NCBI RefSeq assembly: GCF_005497185.1
Contig: NZ_RJTN01000001.1
Location: 62,001-126,000 of the forward strand
Origin: Pectobacterium polonicum
GTDB lineage: Bacteria > Pseudomonadota > Gammaproteobacteria > Enterobacterales > Enterobacteriaceae
DNA: 64,000 nt
Direction of reading: 5' to 3'
The notes below the pieces were generated by a model. It ran no database searches, had not been told where the DNA came from, and saw nothing but the letters and a program-made list of their open reading frames with translations. Positions 60,890-64,000 of the stretch are shown in pieces. Positions within the stretch are counted from its first letter, which is position 1; each line of letters starts with the position of its first letter. A program made the translations under genes and the position numbers.

Positions 60890-63800
60890 ATGGCCGAACC
60901 ACGTTTTGTTCACCTGCGTGTTCACAGTGACTATTCCATGATCGATGGGCTGGCCAAAGTCGGTCCGCTGGTAAAAAAAGCGGCGGCGCTCGGTATGCCC
61001 GCGCTGGCGATTACCGATTTTACCAACCTGTGTGGACTGGTTAAATTCTATGGCGGCGCACATGGCGCTGGGGTCAAACCTATCATCGGCGCGGACTTCT
61101 ATGTCGAAAGCGATGAATTAGGGGATGAACTGGCGCATCTCACTGTGCTAGCCATGAACAATGAAGGCTACCAGAATCTCACGCTGCTGATTTCCCATGC
61201 TTATCAACGAGGCTATGGTGCTGCCGGGCCGACAATTGACCGTGATTGGCTGATTGAGCATCAGGAAGGTCTGATTCTTTTGTCGGGTGGTCGCCGTGGT
61301 GATGTCGGTCGATTTTTGCTGCGCGGTAACCAGACGCAGGCCGAACAGTGTCTGGCCTTCTATCAGGAACACTTCCCCCAGCGTTACTATCTGGAACTGA
61401 TCCGCACGTCCCGCCCCGATGAAGAAAGCTATTTGCACGCGGCCGTCGAGCTGGCGACGAAGCACGGGATACCCGTGGTGGCGACCAATGAAGTGTGTTT
61501 TATCAGCACCGATGATTTTGACGCTCACGAAATCCGCGTAGCGATTCACGACGGCTACACGCTTGATGACCCCAAACGCCCGCGTAATTACAGCCCGCAG
61601 CAGTACATGCGTTCCGAAGAGGAAATGTGCGAGCTGTTTGCGGATATCCCTGAAGCGCTGGCGAACAGCGTTGAAATTGCCAAGCGCTGTAACGTGACGA
61701 TTCGTCTGGGCGAATATTTCCTGCCGCAGTTCCCGACGGGCGACATGACCACGGAAGATTTTCTGGTTGAGTGCTCGAAAAAAGGGCTGGAGGATCGCCT
61801 CGAATTCCTGTTCCCCGACCCGGAAGTGCGCGCTGAGCGTCGGCCTGAATATGATGAGCGTCTGGATATTGAACTGGGCGTTATCAACCAGATGGGGTTC
61901 CCCGGTTACTTCCTGATCGTCATGGAATTTATCCAGTGGTCGAAGGATAACGATGTGCCTGTTGGCCCAGGACGTGGTTCCGGTGCGGGCTCATTGGTCG
62001 CCTACGCGCTGAAAATCACCGATCTGGACCCGCTGGAATTCGACCTGCTGTTCGAACGTTTCCTCAACCCTGAACGTGTCTCCATGCCTGACTTCGACGT
62101 CGATTTCTGCATGGAAAAACGCGACAAGGTCATCGATCACGTCGCGGAAATGTACGGGCGTGATGCGGTATCGCAGATTATCACCTTCGGTACGATGGCG
62201 GCGAAAGCGGTGATTCGTGACGTCGGGCGCGTGCTTGGACACCCTTATGGCTTTGTCGATCGCATTTCAAAACTGGTGCCGCCCGATCCGGGCATGACGC
62301 TGGAAAAAGCGTTTGCCGCCGAACCGCAATTGCCGGAAATTTATGAAGCTGATGAGGAAGTTAAGGCCCTCATCGATATGGCGCGCAAGCTCGAAGGGGT
62401 CACGCGTAACGCCGGTAAACATGCGGGTGGGGTGGTGATATCCCCCACCAAGATTACCGATTTCGCGCCGCTGTATTGCGATGCGGAAGGGAACCATCCG
62501 GTTACCCAGTTCGATAAGAACGACGTGGAATATGCCGGGCTGGTGAAGTTCGACTTCCTCGGCCTGCGTACGCTGACCATCATCGACTGGGCGCTGGGGA
62601 TGATTAACGCCCGTCGCGCGAAGCAAGGGCTGGAGCCGATTGATATTGCCGCGATTCCGCTCGAAGATAAGAAAAGCTTCGATATGCTGCAACGCTCGGA
62701 AACCACCGCGGTATTCCAGCTTGAATCGCGCGGCATGAAAGACCTGATCAAACGTCTTAAGCCCGACTGCTTTGAAGATATGATCGCACTGGTGGCGCTG
62801 TTCCGCCCCGGCCCGCTGCAATCCGGCATGGTAGATAACTTTATTGACCGTAAGCATGGTCGTGAAGCGATCTCGTATCCTGATATCGAATGGCAGCACG
62901 AGTCACTCAAGCCCGTGCTGGAGCCGACCTACGGCATTATCCTGTATCAGGAACAGGTCATGCAGATCGCACAGGTTCTGGCGGGCTATACGCTGGGCGG
63001 CGCGGACATGCTGCGTCGTGCGATGGGGAAAAAGAACCCGGTCGAAATGGCGAAGCAGCGTGGTGGCTTCGAAGACGGTGCTAAATCTCGCGGCGTGAAC
63101 GGCGAACTGGCGGTTAAGATTTTCGACCTGGTGGAAAAATTCGCCGGTTACGGCTTTAATAAATCTCACTCCGCGGCTTATGCGTTGGTGTCTTACCAAA
63201 CGCTGTGGCTGAAAGCGCATTATCCGGCAGAATTCATGGCGGCGGTGATGACGGCCGATATGGACAACACGGATAAAGTAGTCGGTCTGGTTGATGAATG
63301 CTGGCGGATGGGGTTAAAAATCCTGCCCCCAGACATCAACAGCGGGCTGTATCACTTCCACGTTAACGACGATGGCGAGATTGTTTACGGCATCGGCGCG
63401 ATTAAAGGTGTGGGGGAAGGTCCGATTGAGGCGATTATCGAAGCGCGTAATCAGGGCGGCTATTTTAGAGAGCTGTTTGACCTCTGCGCGCGTACCGACA
63501 TTAAAAAGCTGAACCGCCGCGTGCTGGAAAAGCTGATTATGTCTGGGGCGTTCGACCGTCTGGGGCCGCATCGCGCCGCGCTGATGAATTCATTGCCTGA
63601 TGCGCTGAAGGCCGCCGATCAGCACGCGAAAGCGGAAGCCATTGGTCAGGTGGATATGTTCGGCGTGCTGGCCGATGCGCCAGAGCAGGTTGAGCAATCT
63701 TACAGCACCGTGCCACCGTGGCCGGAACAGGTGGTGTTGGATGGCGAGCGTGAGACGCTGGGGCTGTATCTGACCGGTCACCCGATCACGCAATATATTA

Positions 63801-64000
63801 AGGAAATTGAACGCTATGCCGGTGGCGTGCGTTTGAAAGATATGCACCCGACGGATCGGGGTAAAATGACCACTGCCGTTGGGCTGGTGTTGGCGGCTCG
63901 CGTCATGGTCACCAAACGGGGTAACCGTATTGGTGTCTGTACATTGGACGATCGTTCCGGTCGGCTCGAGATTATGCTGTTTACCGATGCATTGGAAAAA
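60890..64000 (+). CDS. dnaE: DNA polymerase III alpha subunit (3' end beyond window)
   Basis: Replicative polymerase catalytic subunit. The frame is open from ATG 60890 to the window edge, 1037 codons, of about 1160 expected. The PHP domain starts [19 protein letters not shown]; the palm carries the catalytic D401 and D403 in MPDFDVDFC, and [16 protein letters not shown] is the conserved loop before it; [16 protein letters not shown] is the later C-family motif. The OB-fold region is just beginning at the edge. Start has GGGATCTGG-type ribosome site. Truncation is by the window, not biological. Confidence 0.98.
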   Translation, partial: MAEPRFVHLRVHSDYSMIDGLAKVGPLVKKAAALGMPALAITDFTNLCGLVKFYGGAHGAGVKPIIGADFYVESDELGDELAHLTVLAMNNEGYQNLTLLISHAYQRGYGAAGPTIDRDWLIEHQEGLILLSGGRRGDVGRFLLRGNQTQAEQCLAFYQEHFPQRYYLELIRTSRPDEESYLHAAVELATKHGIPVVATNEVCFISTDDFDAHEIRVAIHDGYTLDDPKRPRNYSPQQYMRSEEEMCELFADIPEALANSVEIAKRCNVTIRLGEYFLPQFPTGDMTTEDFLVECSKKGLEDRLEFLFPDPEVRAERRPEYDERLDIELGVINQMGFPGYFLIVMEFIQWSKDNDVPVGPGRGSGAGSLVAYALKITDLDPLEFDLLFERFLNPERVSMPDFDVDFCMEKRDKVIDHVAEMYGRDAVSQIITFGTMAAKAVIRDVGRVLGHPYGFVDRISKLVPPDPGMTLEKAFAAEPQLPEIYEADEEVKALIDMARKLEGVTRNAGKHAGGVVISPTKITDFAPLYCDAEGNHPVTQFDKNDVEYAGLVKFDFLGLRTLTIIDWALGMINARRAKQGLEPIDIAAIPLEDKKSFDMLQRSETTAVFQLESRGMKDLIKRLKPDCFEDMIALVALFRPGPLQSGMVDNFIDRKHGREAISYPDIEWQHESLKPVLEPTYGIILYQEQVMQIAQVLAGYTLGGADMLRRAMGKKNPVEMAKQRGGFEDGAKSRGVNGELAVKIFDLVEKFAGYGFNKSHSAAYALVSYQTLWLKAHYPAEFMAAVMTADMDNTDKVVGLVDECWRMGLKILPPDINSGLYHFHVNDDGEIVYGIGAIKGVGEGPIEAIIEARNQGGYFRELFDLCARTDIKKLNRRVLEKLIMSGAFDRLGPHRAALMNSLPDALKAADQHAKAEAIGQVDMFGVLADAPEQVEQSYSTVPPWPEQVVLDGERETLGLYLTGHPITQYIKEIERYAGGVRLKDMHPTDRGKMTTAVGLVLAARVMVTKRGNRIGVCTLDDRSGRLEIMLFTDALEK

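Overview
The window is chromosomal DNA of a soft-rot enterobacterium, most probably Pectobacterium. The proteins read as close relatives of Escherichia coli proteins and most gene order follows E. coli. A GGA-rich regulatory RNA of the RsmB/CsrB type lies beside syd, and 127-bp ERIC repeats sit in the intergenic gaps. The genus is inferred; no ribosomal RNA gene is present to fix it.

Layout. 1-8.4 kb: ptrA-recB-recD, an overlapping operon for a periplasmic protease and two RecBCD subunits. 8.4-11 kb: a LacI-type regulator divergent from an L-talarate/galactarate dehydratase, with two matching palindromes between them. 11-15.8 kb: argA (paired ARG boxes), amiC, three initiator tRNAs and mltA. 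15.9-26.9 kb: an accessory block that, relative to E. coli, lies between mltA and tcdA. It holds a peptide-type ABC importer, an M20 amidohydrolase, a TetR regulator, a DapA-family lyase and a BisC-like molybdoenzyme. 27-34 kb: tcdA, csdE, csdA, a small lipoprotein, the sRNA GcvB, gcvA, ygdD, rlmM and xni. 34-40 kb: ppnN, queF, syd, rsmB with GacA boxes, a truncated marR-like gene, yqcC, truC and yqcA. At about 40.1 kb the order jumps to another part of the E. coli map: yaeH, dapD, glnD and map, divergent from rpsB-tsf-pyrH-frr. The window ends with dxr-uppS-cdsA-rseP-bamA-skp-lpxD-fabZ-lpxA-lpxB-rnhB-dnaE, the envelope/lipid A cluster; dnaE runs off the right edge.

How the parts work together. 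The right half is a core block for translation (rpsB, tsf, frr, map), isoprenoid and phospholipid precursors (dxr, uppS, cdsA), outer-membrane assembly (bamA, skp, rseP) and lipid A (lpxD, fabZ, lpxA, lpxB). The middle carries two global post-transcriptional regulators, GcvB (amino-acid and peptide uptake) and RsmB (antagonist of RsmA/CsrA, controlled by GacA). Sulfur transfer (csdA/csdE/tcdA) and tRNA or rRNA modification (queF, truC, rlmM, tcdA) are also well represented.

Most unusual signal. Two of the four ERIC elements carry an extra insert of about 70 bp, one in each arm. Both inserts fold as the same series of four short hairpins, with compensating stem changes. A third, free-standing copy of the same fold lies between the map terminator and glnD. 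No wholly new defence or metabolic system was recognised; most of the window is conserved core genome.
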